64,000 nt of DNA from Synanceia verrucosa (lineage: Eukaryota; Chordata; Actinopteri; Perciformes; Synanceiidae), in the NCBI GenBank assembly GCA_029721515.1, contig CM056551.1:29436437-29500436 (forward strand). The letters are read 5' to 3'. Below, in pieces: positions 40,501 through 53,606 of the stretch. Made by a program: the position numbers and the translations under genes. Under the pieces are notes generated by a model. It did not search any database, was not told the origin of the DNA, and was given only the letters and a program-made list of their open reading frames with translations. The stretch's first letter is position 1; each line of letters starts with the position of its first letter.

Positions 40501-43500
40501 TTTATCTTTGTAATTCATCCCACTTCCAATGACTTTTCTAACACATTTCAACAAATACAAACTTAATAAATTAACTTATATTAGGTTAATAAAAAAATAG
40601 TTTATATTTGGGGCAAAAAAAAAAAAAAAAAAACAAGCTTATTTTGACTTCGTTAAACTAATGTACACTTTATTTACAACTTTTATTCTATGAATACATT
40701 AGTAATGCTATTATACAACTTTTTGACATTTTGAGTTGGATATTTTTCATAAATATGGTATTTTCACCTGTGCTAAACTATCTGTATGCTGTTTGAAATG
40801 CATAAATTGGGTTTGGATCCAATGACCATGACCACTACTGACTTTTTTATTTTTTATTGTGACCTCAACACAGCCTCATGAAACTTTACAAATATAAACT
40901 GGAGACTGGAGCTCAGAGGGTGGATTGATTTCCTTCCTATAATCAGAATAATCTGAAAAGTTTGAGCAGTTTCCTGAACAGAAGTACTCATCACATTACA
41001 GAAAAATCTTTTTTATGGTGTTCCTGTAGATCTTAGTGTCTTAAAGTGGTACTTTGGAAGGATTATTGATCATTTTGATCAGCCTAAAGTGGCCCAAAAT
41101 TACTTCAACATCTTAAATGAGCATGAAAATAACCCTCATATACCTCTATCATCATGTTCTAAGCCCTCATACACTTTCACCATTTATTTTAATTAACACA
41201 TTTCATACTTTTAAGGTATATTGGAGAGAGGGCTTCAACTCATAATGTACATTTTCTGCTGTGTTCAGTAATTTCTTCCACTTATTTTCTTCACTTATAA
41301 AAGGTGCACAACACAACACTGAGCTGCATCTCAAATTACTCCTCATATTCCTATCTTGCAGGTGATAAAAATCTCTTCTATGTGACGTAATAGTCCTGAC
41401 CTCTGAACATCTCACATCAACCCTAAAACTTACAAAAATGGGCGTATGGTAAAGAGGGGAGGAGTGGGAAAGGTTAAATAACCAACCTTTGTTACTGCGA
41501 AAAAACATGACACCCTGCGGCCAAAGAGTTCCTCAGACACTTCTAACATCTCCTTCCTTTCTTCTAACAGGACGATACAACACACGAAATGGACTACAAA
41601 CCTTGTTTTCATCAAACACGTTGAAGACGAACGAGGCGAACTTTGTGGGGTCTCCGAAAGGAAAGAACTGCTTGTATATCTTCTGAAAGCCGACGGCGTC
41701 CAGCTGCCCACTCGGACAGTCTTTAATGAAGCCTTTGTACCTGAAAACAAAAAACAGTTCAGAGTTAAAACATCATCTATAACCAGATGACATCATCAAG
41801 ACAAGACTGGACGATGCTAAGGACGAACAGAGGTTGTTTCTCCACCTCTGCAGCAGGCATCACCGAGTCATTTTGAAAGAGAGCGTGCTCGATCAAAAAG
41901 GTGAAGCTATTCGTCTCATTCACAGATAAGACAATCGCCTCTAATCCAATAGCGAGCCCAAGGTGGTTAGCGCTAATCAAATTACTCTCTGGCCCTCTTT
42001 TGATAAGATGCGTGGCTGACATAAGTCCGAAAGCTTCCTCTCCCACTGCTGGAAACGACATATCCAGAGAGCAACTTAATGTCTCTATTAGCCTAAATAT
42101 AGAAGCACCTCACAAGCGATTTCAAGCACAGTCACTTCCTTTAACGTCTTCGTATAAAGAAAGACAGCAGCATCAGAGTCTATCTAGACTGCAGCAGGTC
42201 AAGGGGACGGGGAAGAGAGCGTTAGCCTTTACAGAAATAAACACTGGATGAAAAGTAGGAGGAAATAAAAACACAGTGGTTATAAAAAGCAGCGCAAAAA
42301 GCTTTTTGCTCTTGATCAGCAGCAGAAATGACGCAAGCTCTCACGAGGCAGCGCTGCATGTTCGTCTGATTCAGAATAAGGCCGGGCTGTAATTATGACC
42401 ACAGAGAGGGAGTCCTGATGAGGACTGAAGGCCAGGACACATCTTTTCCACTCCTCTTTGCTTTTAATCTGCCTTCGCAGATAATGAAGACGGCTGTACC
42501 AGGCACTTTGAGGAAGAGAAGAGAGCAGAACATTTGAATTATCTGGAGATATGCAGGAAAATTAAAGACGAGCTCACTGTAATGCATAACACAACCTAAT
42601 TGGTATTCAAAGTGCAGAGCACACAATGCATGTCGTAATCCAACGCTGACCCATTTCACCTGAATATTTCAGTCACTTTTAATGTGCTAGTATGGAAAAT
42701 TATACCCAGCAACCAACATGACAGTACTGTAGTAGTGTACATGGAGTATAGACGTCTTTTAGTATAGCTCATGGAGCTTAAGTGCCCTAAATTCACAGTA
42801 TTTCTGATTAACAACATATATTTAATGTTTCTCTAATGCTTAATCCACCAGTATGTGCAAGATCTTTAATCAAATTATATCTTTAATGCTAAAATATTAT
42901 TATTGCTGTTATCCAAAAACCTACAAATTTACTTTTTATAAAAAACACATTATTATTATTATTTTTGGATTGACTTGTTAAATTCCAGTTATTTCCTGTC
43001 ATTCTTGAACAGAAAAATGTGCTCAAACACATCTGTTAAGTTAAGGACATAGGGAGGAAGCATTACAGCATAGTGCTGCAGTATTTTGTGTGGCAATACT
43101 GTTTGATACGGACGTCAAGTATTGTTCTTTTATTATATAAACTATAAACAATCAGGTGATCTGGTGAAATAAGGCATGATTGGCACCAAAATGTCATGCT
43201 GAGCTTGTCTGGAAGCACAAGGTGAGGAAACAGTGCTGTTTGTAAAGAGGCTCGTTGCCCTCTGACCTCACGATATGTGAATAAAAAAACGAATCTTCTG
43301 GATAAAGCTGATAAAAAGAAAGAAGAAAGACATCTTGGTCTCAGCTGTTCTTACCTTAACTGCTTTTCTTAATCAGTTTCTCACGAGTCACTGAACTGTA
43401 GTAAAAGTAAAATCACTGGACTTCCTCTTTCATAGGACTGCAGAGTGCCTGCAGACGATTTCTATTTTCAGATCAGTTTTTAAAATCTTAAAAGCACCTT

Positions 43501-46500
43501 AAGGACTCTCTGCATGTGAAAAGGACAGAATTAAAGTGCTAATTTTAGTGTTGCACTTCTAACACTGTTCAAAGTAAAAAAAGATCAAAAGTGAAGCAGA
43601 GATTGTCTTTTTTTATGCCACACTTTCCTCTTCCTTAACAAAACCTGCTGCCTACGTTAGGTCATTACTACAGTATATATGTTGTTTAACTGTGTTTTAA
43701 TATTATCCCAGATATTTCCAAAACTTTAAAACTTTAAAGCCTCCTGAACGTCCTGACCTGAAGTTATCAGAGGAACAAGCTAAGTTAACGTTAGCAGCAG
43801 CTCGTCCTGCGTCCTCTGGACACTTTTACACTTGCCTTTTTTTAATGCTATGGGTCACATCCACACAATAAATAGTAAAAACAATTGTGTTTAATTAACA
43901 ATTCATCTGCAATTAATATCTGCAGTATATTTTCTTCTTTTTTATTTACGCACACTCCCACTTTATTCACTTACTCACCTTAACCAGAGCTAACTTTTTT
44001 GCACTATAGCCATATATTGCACTGACTGTATTTGTCTTGTCTATTTATTAACATGTCTCAGTTACTCGTAGTTAATTGCAGTCGTTTTTTTTATTTTATA
44101 TGATTTTATTTTGCATGCACCAAGGTTTCAGAGAATCGTAATTTCAATCCTCTGTAATGTCCTGTACATGCTGCAGAGCTGACAATAGACCTGACTTAAA
44201 ATTTAGTACATAAATACGTACATAGCACGTAAATATTCTTTCTATTATTAATACTTATTCTATTATGTCATTGCTGTTGTCTATTTTTTTCTTTATTACT
44301 GTATTTGTTTGTAATTTGTCTATGCTGCTGTGGCAGGTGAATTTAGTGGTTAGGCTACAGCTGAATTTAGATTCATCAAATACTTCCCTCCCTGCTCATC
44401 CAGTCCACAGTCACTTTACTTTGCCCGGCATACAGTAACACCACCAGTGGGGTTACACAGTACTGTACCGGTGTAAACAGTGTCAGCTGTTTGTCACAGT
44501 CACCTTCCTTTGCCAAGATCACTTCATGTACCAGAAGCCGGACTTGGTGCTGCGACACATTCACAGTCAGACTGTACTTGAGGTCGTGTAACAGTGAAAC
44601 GACGCACTGTACTAGCAGGGACATTGCAGACGTGACATTGTGCATCAGACCACAGCAGGGGGAGGCATGAAGATTAAGTATTTATTATATTACTGCCTCT
44701 GGCTCCGACTCCTTGGCATCTACCATGGTGGTTTGCTAAAAAGCTGCACAGGACGTCTCTCTTTCTGCCGTTACATCACGGCGCTACGGCATTTCGGTAT
44801 TGATTCCAGGTGGGCCTCCAGCATACTAATGATGTTCCCTTAGAGGAGAATTAGGAAGGGGAACAAATTTAATGCACAACAAAGGCATTTATGTAACCCG
44901 GCTAATTCTTCTGTGCCTGTGCTCTAATTACATGCCATCTGGCATTTCCCCTGGTAAAAAAAAATGCCTCTCATCCCTCACACTCTGCAGTGTTGATTGC
45001 TGCTGATCTTCGGGTGAGGACTCATGCAAACTTTGCTGTGAAAGGCGGCGGGAGTCATGGTGAGCTAGCTGGCTGCACAGCCGGAGGGGAGGAGGTTTAA
45101 CGGGGTATTACGCACCAGTGCACCCAGTCGGCTCGGAGGCTCTTCTTGGCCTGCCGATGCCCACTGATATCTAACGCTGCTGCGAGGCTGTGAACGTGGC
45201 CTGGCTTCTTCCCCTTGTAAACCTCCTGATAGGACACGAGCAGCGACGAGCACTGGAGTCGAAGCTCTTCTCATGCATGCAGAATTAGGTTGTGAAATAC
45301 AAAACCAAAGCGTGAGAAGCAAAGTGTGAACTGGGAGATAGATGTTTTTATTACAGTTGCTCCCTCTTCTGATACGAGCCATTCTTTGGATTTAAATTTC
45401 CACTCATGCTTGAACCGTCTCTGTAAACGAAGAGGCATTTGTTTCTCAAATTGTGTCACGCTTTTTCGGTAACGTCTTGCAGTCTGAGGTGTCTCCTTTT
45501 CATGGACAGGTTTGGTTTTAATATATACAGTGTGAGAGAAGCCAAGACCTCAGCTCACACTGAATAAAAGGTGCAGAATCTGACAGGGAGGATTACTAAT
45601 CAGCATGAAAAAGCACTTCAAACGACCTCATTCACCCCTCTGTTCATCTGTCGCTGAACATCCATTTTGCAAACAGAACAGAATTGTGAAGGAGTGCATC
45701 ATGGAAATGTTTGCATCAGTGTTATCAGCCTTCAAAGTCATTCAGCCTCAGCAAGGCTTCAAAGTCATTCTATTTTCAGAGCACATCTGTCTTCAGGGCA
45801 GAGCGAGGAAAACCAAATCACCGATCAAACCAAATGTAAACACACGATCCGAAGACTGAAGAAACCCAAGCCTGGGCGAGACACCCCTGATTCCTGAGAG
45901 GTTCGATGGTAAAAACACCACTGACCCAAAAATGTCATAACAATTTCTTTGGTAAAAAATGGCCAATTTAACGTAGGGCCTGACCAATATGGAGTTTTTG
46001 AGGCTGATGTCGATATCCATATTTAGCAGGAAAAAAATTTGATAACAGATTACTCTATAATGACATTTTTTATGATTTTTTCAGCCCTTTAACACTTGCA
46101 ACAACAATAAAAATTGAACGCATAACACTTAACCTTTTCCTACAACTTAAATGTCACATCCTTCAAGAACAAAGAAGTGACCTTTGTGAAAAAATAACGT
46201 GCAAAATTGCAGTAAATCTCTCAATGCTGTGTTTTCCTATTGGCATTAAATGCACCATGCAAAAATGTAATACCTACAGCAAATTTACAGTTAATTTAAG
46301 ACAATTTGAGATTATTTATTATTATTATTATTTCCCCAGATTTTAATTTAAAACATTTTAAGGAACCGCGGGAACATGATGTTAATGAGGTGATTGGGTC
46401 ATAGCCCTGCAGAGAAACACACCACCATCCAGTGCTGAAGACGTAAGCTCTCTGCAGATACTGACCGTCATCTTTCTAGTGAAATGTTTTCACAAGTTTA

Positions 46501-49500
46501 CTAACGGATGGGAAAGTTTCCTCACCGTCTCATCCCTACATGACACGACTCAGGAAGGTAACAGTCTGACATGTCTCAGGTTTTGGCTGAGATGGACGCT
46601 GCAACACACATTTTTTTTAATGGTGTTTATTTTTAAAAATCTGTTGTTCTGCAGTAGGAGCCTGGTAGGTTTAATGCATGTTTGTAATCCTGAAGAGTTT
46701 AAAAAATATATTCTATATTCTGTCCAACAGTGAGCTGACGCCGCTATTCCTCTTTTAATAATAATCTCAATGCCTCAATGTTGTTCCTTTCTGGTATCAA
46801 AAATGGTATAGAATATGGACATTTTCCAAGAAATGCCAGCATCATTACAACACAACATAAAATTAAAAATAAATACATAGACTTACCACTGCTGCACCTC
46901 TTTCTCTGTGACTGTAAGAGAAAACAAAGAGCGACATTAGCTTAGCAGAAACTTTGGCTGACCTAGAAAAGAAAGTAGCTTGTTGTTAGAGGAGCCAAGC
47001 GCTAGCATCATCAATCATCTTGGCCCGTTACTTTCACATAATCAACATGTGGTGATTAGAAATGTTACTGATTCATCGACTCCAGCATACTATTAAAAGG
47101 AGATGAGTACTATTTCCTGATGGTCAGAACAGGAGAGGACAAGCGGAGTGAACCCCATAAAACAGAGGGAATGAAGGTCAGATTTTTAAAAGAGTAGACA
47201 GGAAGAGTTATCATGCCTGTTTATTCACCAGCATCTAATCAACCAATCCCTTGTGGCTTTCCCTCGTCGCTCCACTTTCTCTCAAGTAACCACAGTGTTT
47301 TTTGGCCTCTCTGCCCCCTGGGCTCGCTAATGAAAACAGGGGCTGGAAATCAATAGCATTAGTTTAAGCAGGTGGTCCTCTGGGAGAGACTTGCTGAATC
47401 CATGCTGTCTGCTGACTGGCCCTCGGGCGAAGCGCAAGCTAACGGCTAGTTAGTTAATCTGTAGTGTCTTCTGCTTTTAATCTTTAACCTTGAGAAGATC
47501 ACAGTTGTGGTTACTGCAAACGTAGACCAGCAGAAGAACAGGGGGAGTTCCACAAACATTCACTAGAGATTTTAATTCCCAACACCATCATATTGCAGAA
47601 CACTAGTCAGAGACTAGTGCTGTTTTTTCTTTTAAAAAGCTTTTTCCTCAGTCGACAGAGGGAGTCGTATCCTGTACAGGTTGTAAAGCCTCTATACATA
47701 TAAAACTGACTTGACTTGACTATGGATAAGCAGGTCAGGCCAGGTAGCCCTCATATATAGCCTGCGTATATCTCGGCCTCAATTTGTTCTGCTCAATATT
47801 TCACCGTGCAGAAAACCCATCATGTGACCCAACCTCGGGCAATAAATGTCAGGGTCAATCTCACGACTGTCAGCTGAGTTGAGCTACCATTAAATTGGCC
47901 TCAATGTGGTCAAAAATGGAGGCAATTTACCATGGCTGCAATTTAATCTACAGTTTTATTGCGTAAGTCAGTCAGAGGAGATGGATAATAATGAGATCAG
48001 CCCACTGCAGGAGAGAGGAGGGAACTCTGGACTGGTGGACTCTGCAGGGTCTAACCAGGGATCTGAGACCTACCGGCGATGAAAACCACCTGATCTGATG
48101 CCTCACATCACCAAAAAGTTGCACTTGAACACACTGCCAAGACTCAGACTCAGAAACAGGATGTGAAAACATCCGTGTGTTAGAACAATCAGGTGAGATG
48201 AAGGCGTTAAAATAGAAGGAGTCTTAGTCATTTGCTTGCTTTACTCATTTCCTGTTCGAGCTGAATGACCAATCAAGTCGACTCAACATACTTGAGCTAA
48301 CAGTGACTAAAGACCAGACCAACAAACGTTCACCAACAGGCCCAAACTGAAAACATCCAGCTTGAAATCTGTCCCTGGGAGCCTCTTCGCAGCTTTTCAC
48401 CACTTACTGTACAAAATCACCTTAGATTACAAGGGTCTAGCACACATCCTGCAGACACTTAAGTATGTCCATGTCATGCCAGAACAGCCAGGTGGAAAAA
48501 GAGTTTCTGGTTTGAATTACATACAGGCCTTTAGACAGTTTTATTTAAAATACAAGGAGGTCAAGCTAATATTCTAAGGAAGATGCATGCATTTTCAACC
48601 CTAACAGCTGCAGACAGACATCTTTTGAACAAATCATGCCTTATTTCAGAGCTGGCCTTGTTAGCAGCCTGTCAACACAGAGGGCATAATTTAGTGGGTG
48701 AACAAAAACTTCCTTCACCACTGAAAGAAAGGAGAAATTAAGTACCCAATCTGTCAAGAACCAAAGGAAAGAGCACACTAAAACGGCAGACATGGCTTCT
48801 CGTGGGAAAGCAAAAATAAAGAGGCAACGGGAATGAGGGAAAGCAGAAACGACAGTCTTAAGTCAGGCAACAATAGAGGGAGAGAGATCACGCTGGGAGC
48901 GAAAGCTTGGTGGCCCTCTCAGCGATGCTAACCAGATAAGATCCTAATTATACTATTCCATTCCCAGCTCAAAGAGGGCAATTAGGGGATAAAGCAGAGG
49001 AGATGGGGCGAAAGGCTAAGAGAGAAAGAAAGGGAGTGAGTAGAGGACAGCAGCGAGCAGCCCAGCCCAGCACGAAGCCCAATCTTCCTGCACAGCAATT
49101 TCCTGCCGTCCAAGGCTGTGCTGTGGAGAGACCCAGCACACAAATAACACTGTCATTAAGCAGCCAATGGATGTCAACTCCCACCCACACCTGCACACTG
49201 TACTGCTGGAGTAATAATAATAAAGCTGTGCTCCAGAAATAACACACAAATGATTAATACGCCGTCTTCTGACATTGTCGTGGTAATTATAGATGTGAGT
49301 TTCTCTCAAATTTGATTGGAAAACTGTGGGAGGGAGGAGAGGAGAACGATGTGGACACAAACAACAACATGCAAAACCAATCCCAATCCACTGTTTTAAT
49401 TAGACCCCGTTTATATTCCATATATCTATCGATCTCTGTCGACACATGTAAACACAGAGAGTCCACGACCTGCATATAAAACATCCTCGACTCCGAAGCT

Positions 49501-50101
49501 GGTCCAAACTCAGCATCTCCATATTCATAAAGTCCCCTCAGCGTGATTTAAACATGCTGATTGCCACTTTTGCTCGACCTCAACCAATCACACTTTGCGA
49601 CAGAACATTTAAATGTAAATTCAAATCAAAAAGGGGCATTTATTCATAGCTGACGTTAAGTTGTGGCTCTGCTAGAATCCCAATACACCCCTGTGCTATT
49701 TATGATGCAGCTTGGAAACAGTGGGCGGAAATTATGATTATTGATGTGAGGTACTCTTATAACAATGCTCCTTTATTCTCATACAGGCTAGCTGAAAAGA
49801 CTCCATGTTTCTGATGGAGCTGCAATGACTCTGCATTTGATTTTTATGAATCAAAATTCTCTGATTACAGCTTCTCATATGTGAATATTTTCAGGATTCT
49901 TTACTTCTCTGTGACAGTAAACTGAATATATTTATGTTGTGGAGGAAAGAGGACATTCTAAGAAGATTTTAGGAAAGTTGCCATTTCATAGCCCAAAACA
50001 TCTAATTGATCAGAAACAAAGACGTGAAGGTACTCACAGTAGGTTTTCCTTGTCAGCTCCTCCACCACCTCTGGCTTGAGCTTGCTGTTTGATTTTCCCA
50101 T
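37504..50101 (-). CDS. ncs1: neuronal calcium sensor 1 (frequenin), complete coding sequence
   Basis: Seven coding exons: 50038-50101, 46887-46911, 41602-41740, 39318-39396, 38940-39028, 38787-38864 and 37504-37602. They join to 190 codons plus TAG, exactly the family length. The product is an N-myristoylated EF-hand calcium sensor that regulates PI4-kinase, dopamine-receptor desensitisation and neurotransmission. MGKSNSK is the myristoylation signal. EF1 is degenerate (CPSG at 38-41). Canonical calcium loops are [12 protein letters not shown] (73-84), [12 protein letters not shown] (109-120) and [12 protein letters not shown] (157-168). The C terminus is SLYDGLV. It is almost identical to mammalian NCS1 with substitutions such as V46 and S65. 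Fish have a and b paralogues, and I cannot decide which this is. hmcn2 follows directly downstream on the same strand, as in human. Confidence 0.98.
37603..41601. other. ncs1 introns between coding exons 3 and 7
   Basis: Introns are 37603-38786, 38865-38939 (75 bp), 39029-39317 and 39397-41601. They are AT-rich with poly(A) runs (40616-40633). No gene or clear transposon is recognised. Open frames here are short and lack domains. Confidence 0.6.
41741..46886. other. ncs1 intron between coding exons 2 and 3 (5.1 kb)
   Basis: No gene is recognised. An inverted copy of the dispersed motif lies at about 42815-42890. A short hAT-like fragment lies at about 45975-46050 (GGGCCTGACCAATATGGAG, then GATGTCGATATCC). 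Two less repetitive stretches, about 41860-42090 and 44860-44970, look like candidate conserved noncoding DNA. Confidence 0.5.
46887..46911 (-). CDS. ncs1: ncs1 coding exon 2: 25-bp microexon
   Basis: It encodes only T E K E V Q Q plus parts of F22 and W30. The acceptor is CTTACAG and the donor is TG|GTAAGT. Phase 1 in and phase 2 out fit the neighbouring exons exactly, and the peptide matches the conserved FTEKEVQQW of the family. Flanking introns are 5.1 kb (41741-46886) and 3.1 kb (46912-50037). Confidence 0.95.
46912..50037. other. ncs1 intron between coding exons 1 and 2 (3.1 kb)
   Basis: No gene or clear mobile element is seen. The stretch of about 48930-49330 is less AT-rich, free of simple repeats, and has TAAT-type cores (GCAATTAGGGG, CTAATTATAC, CATTAAGCAGCC, GATTAATACG). 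It is a candidate regulatory region only. Confidence 0.45.
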
Positions 50102-50159
50102 GATCCTCGGCTCTCCTCCACACCTCCACCTGTTACTACCTCCTCTCCCGTCTACTCCT
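50102..50159 (-). other. ncs1: ncs1 5' UTR segment in first coding exon
   Basis: An acceptor, TTTTTTTGGCAG, ends at 50160 on the minus strand. The exon then reads AGGAGTAGACGGGAGAGG and continues to the ATG at 50101. The polypyrimidine tract and position point to splicing from an upstream noncoding exon. Confidence 0.7.
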
Positions 50160-52728
50160 CTGCCAAAAAAACATATACAAAAGTGGAGCCCGGTTTAGGC
50201 GTAATAACACTGGAGAACTGATAGAAATTAAAAAAATAAAAATAAAAGAAACTCCCGTTCAGGCTTCAGTCTATCGTTCTGTGAATATCCTCAGTCATCA
50301 TTCGCCCTAACGCTTCAGACAGGCGAGTCAAACCCCAGGGGCCCCTGGGAAAATGGGCCGGCAGGTTGTCGAGCCTGAAAGAGCGCCGCTGGGCGTTTGC
50401 CTCATTTCTTCAAGAGCAGTCCGTGGGCGCAGAGTGGCGATTTTGATGCGTTGCTACCTTCGTCCTTGGATACAAGAGTCACTCTGTGGCTGGGTTAAGC
50501 ATGTTCACTCCCTCACAGTCATCCTCTGTTCTTCTCACTCCTCCCACCCCTCCTTTCCCATCACTATCTCTATAGCTCCGGGTGAGTTACTGTAGAGAAG
50601 AAACCTCCCTCTTGACAGCGGAGATAAGGAGGTGTGTAAACTAAAACACAGTGAACGTAGCTCGCCTCGGATGCACCCCGCTGCACTTTGCACTCTGTGT
50701 CTTTTCAAATCCCTACGGTTTATATAAAACACAATGGTTTAGGAAAAGGGGAAATGTTTCGGTAATAATTTATGAAAAGCAAAAGAAGAAGGCACGCCGT
50801 TCTAGACGCCAGCTTGCTCTTAAAATAAGTGTGCGAGCTGTCTGCCGAGCTCAGAGGCGGATTTGAAGAGTGACAGTTTTCTTTTCTTCTGCGTTCTGAC
50901 TCATAATTCTGCTTCTTCCTGGCCTCACGACAGCATAAGCATGGTGATTTCTTCCTCTGTCACAGCAGACAGGAGATGAGGGATAATGGTATTTCTTTGT
51001 GCAGCGGGCCCAGCATTGGCATGCACCGATGCCAAACCACAGCAGCTGTCTGTGAGCTGCAGAAAATAGAAACCAGCGTACGCACCTTCACTGCAAACAT
51101 CTGTCCTCGGCGTCCACGGCCAGTAGTGTCCTAATGAGGGATGCCACGCTGGTAATCACCATCTTGTGTTCGCTCAAGCCGTGTGCTGCTGGGTGTTACT
51201 TAGACACTATGAAAATAAACAGACAGACGGCAGTCACAAAGGGGAACGACAAGCATTTGGTTTGTTTTTTTAAATGGGAATGGACTGTTGTCACCTAAAG
51301 CTGCAGAAGCACAAGCACTTGAGTGGAAAAACACTCAAAAACACTCATTTTGATGAAAGAGCCTGCACATACCATGGATTAACCATTAGAGAAACATTAA
51401 AACACAGACAACGAGCTGTCTAATGTCTGCCAAAGCTGCAGGAAAGTGACAATGTGGCGCCAGAGGAGTGTTGGAAATGTAAGAGAAGGGGCTACTATTA
51501 AAATAATCTGCTTTAAATTAGCACACTGTAGATGAGTCGTGATCAGTTGGCCACATTTGGTGGACCACAACGGGTAAATATTAACGTCAGTCAACAGAGA
51601 GAGACAAATATCTGTTAGGGGTTGCTGGATATAACGTAACTCTTCACCAGTGCGTGGAACAAAGCTAAGCTAGCTAAGCTAGTTTGGTGACACACTTTGT
51701 ACGACACAACAGTTGACAGTTTCACGCTAACCTAAATATAAGATGACCGTTTATTTATCACACAAACAGAAAAATTAACATTAACAGTGTTAAAGCAGCA
51801 ACATGAGCAGATGACTGTGACTTTTTAATTTGCATTTGAAAAATTGGCAAATGTCATTCATTCAAATGCAATAAAAGAAATATCTGTGTTTAACAGGTTT
51901 ATAAGAGCAGCAGCATCACTACATTCAATTTAACTGGTCAGAAATGAATAAGAACAACAAACGACAATGCATTTTTCTGTTCAGTTATTTTTCTGCAGTA
52001 AATTTAAAAAAAAAAGATCATGGATAACAACAATAAATATATTTTATTATTACATACTGTTTATCATTTTGATTAAAGAGCTTGCACATTCTGGTGGATT
52101 AACCACCACAGAAACATTAAAAATACCTTACAATGGGTGGTGGACTGATAAATGATGTCTGTATATTTTTCCAAAATAAGGTCCAGTGGTCTACAGGCAG
52201 AGATGGGACTTTATCTGTTATCTTTCTGATGAGATGCTGCCCCAGCATCCTTCATCATGTTTGTTACCTAAATAGCAACACATCCTCTCATCATGTTGCG
52301 TATGGATGGAAATACAGTAAATATAAATGGTGACCCCCTGGAAGCCTTTCAAGGACCCTTTAAGGGTGCTGGGACCCCACTTTGGGCACCAGTGCAATAA
52401 AACAGCACAAATAAAACACACATTCCTTACAAATGAATGGCTGAAATTTACACACACGAAGGAGCACTTTGTCCCCTTATATGTTCATGTGTGTTTTGGC
52501 GGATAGGGCTAATAAACATAGAGTCGCAGCAGCAGGTGGGACGTTGCCTGGCAGTAGCTGCCATAGCAACACTCAGTTTATGGCTACAGCTCAGCAGCTA
52601 GTGCGGAGAGCTGCTAGCTAGTCAGGGGAGTAGCAACGGCTGGTACAAAACAAAAAATATAAAACCACACAGAAAACTAACCCTGACGAGAATAGATGTG
52701 TTTTCATGTAAAATATATTTCGCTTTAC
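50160..52728. other. putative ncs1 intron upstream of first coding exon
   Basis: It contains two forward copies of the dispersed motif at about 51345-51400 and 52062-52128. AGCTAAGCTAGCTAAGCTAG near 51665 is a small palindromic cluster. No gene is recognised. Confidence 0.5.
52062..52128 (+). repeat. dispersed motif, best copy (one of six in window)
   Basis: The core reads GATTAAAGAGCTTGCACATT then CTGGTGGATTAACC, followed by ACAGAAACATTAAAAATA. Related copies: 16460-16500, 19785-19850 (inverted), 21020-21092, 42815-42890 (inverted) and 51345-51400. They share the order GATTAAAGA, GCACATACTG, GGATTAACCAT and GAAACATTAAAA. Probably one end of a mobile element family. Confidence 0.75.
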
Positions 52729-52925
52729 CTGAGCTATAGACGCTGAAAGTCGCCGTCCGTCCCACGGCAGAGAGCCGCCGGCCAGCACCGTCTTCCTCCG
52801 CAGAGATCCGGAGCGACTCACTGCCGCGCGCTTGGCCGTCCGTGCTGCTCTGATGCCGCCGTGACGTCGCTGCCGCCCGGCCCCGCTCAGCGCCAGGGAG
52901 ACACTGACGTCTCTGGTCACACAAG
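52729..52925 (-). promoter_or_regulatory. ncs1: probable ncs1 CpG-rich promoter and noncoding exon 1
   Basis: This is the most CpG-dense stretch of the window (about 52740-52900). On the minus strand it ends in a consensus donor, AGCTCAG|GTAAAGCG, at 52729, suited to splice to the acceptor at 50160. Two CRE-like TGACGTC cores (plus-strand reading) lie at 52862-52868 and 52905-52911. No TATA box is evident. The transcription start is not determined. Confidence 0.6.
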
Positions 52926-53198
52926 GACTCCTTGTGAGAGCCGTTACACGTGTCGTCTAGGATTAATGGAGCCAAGCTCACTTTCTGACGCATATTTCTC
53001 ATTTCTGGAAGCAGATACGGGCACTATTTAGCTGGTGTGACCAGATTTGGTGCGAGACTGATGTAGTGAGCAGCTAATGTCTGCATTAGTCACGACTCAT
53101 GTAAACCTCCTTTTTGTTTGGCTAACTAACCACTGCACTCTATACTATATTGATCTCAAGAGAAAACTGGTAAAATAAAATAAATATGGGCATCAAAC

Positions 53199-53606
53199 TA
53201 GGGATGCACAATCCACTTTTTTAACTTTCGACCGATATCTGAGGTTTACTATCGGCGGATACTGATCCGATACAGCACAGAAAAACAGCGCTCTATGGTG
53301 GATTATTTGTTTGCCGAATTAACGGAGAAGCTTGGACAGATTAAAAAAAAAGATGGTTAATCTAATTGTATTGCATCATTGATCGTTAGTTACAACTGTT
53401 TTGTTAGTTTCCTTGATTTTTTGAATGGAGTTCTGCTTCATGAGCTACCAGCACATCTCCAGTTACCGTCACGCATACACCCAAGGTAACTCATTCACAG
53501 CATGGAATTACACTGACTAGATCAGCACTTCAGGTGGGACCGATAGTCAATCTAGAATTTTCTTCAGTACCGTTACCGATACCAATATCCAATAGGTGCA
53601 TCCCTA
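53199..53606. mobile_element. hAT-like nonautonomous element, about 408 bp
   Basis: The ends TAGGGATGCACAATCC and AATAGGTGCATCCCTA are inverted. Subterminal CCGATATC and TACCGATACC motifs are typical of fish hAT elements. The flanking 8-mers CATCAAAC and TCTAACAC match at only four positions, so the target duplication is not convincing. Confidence 0.65.
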
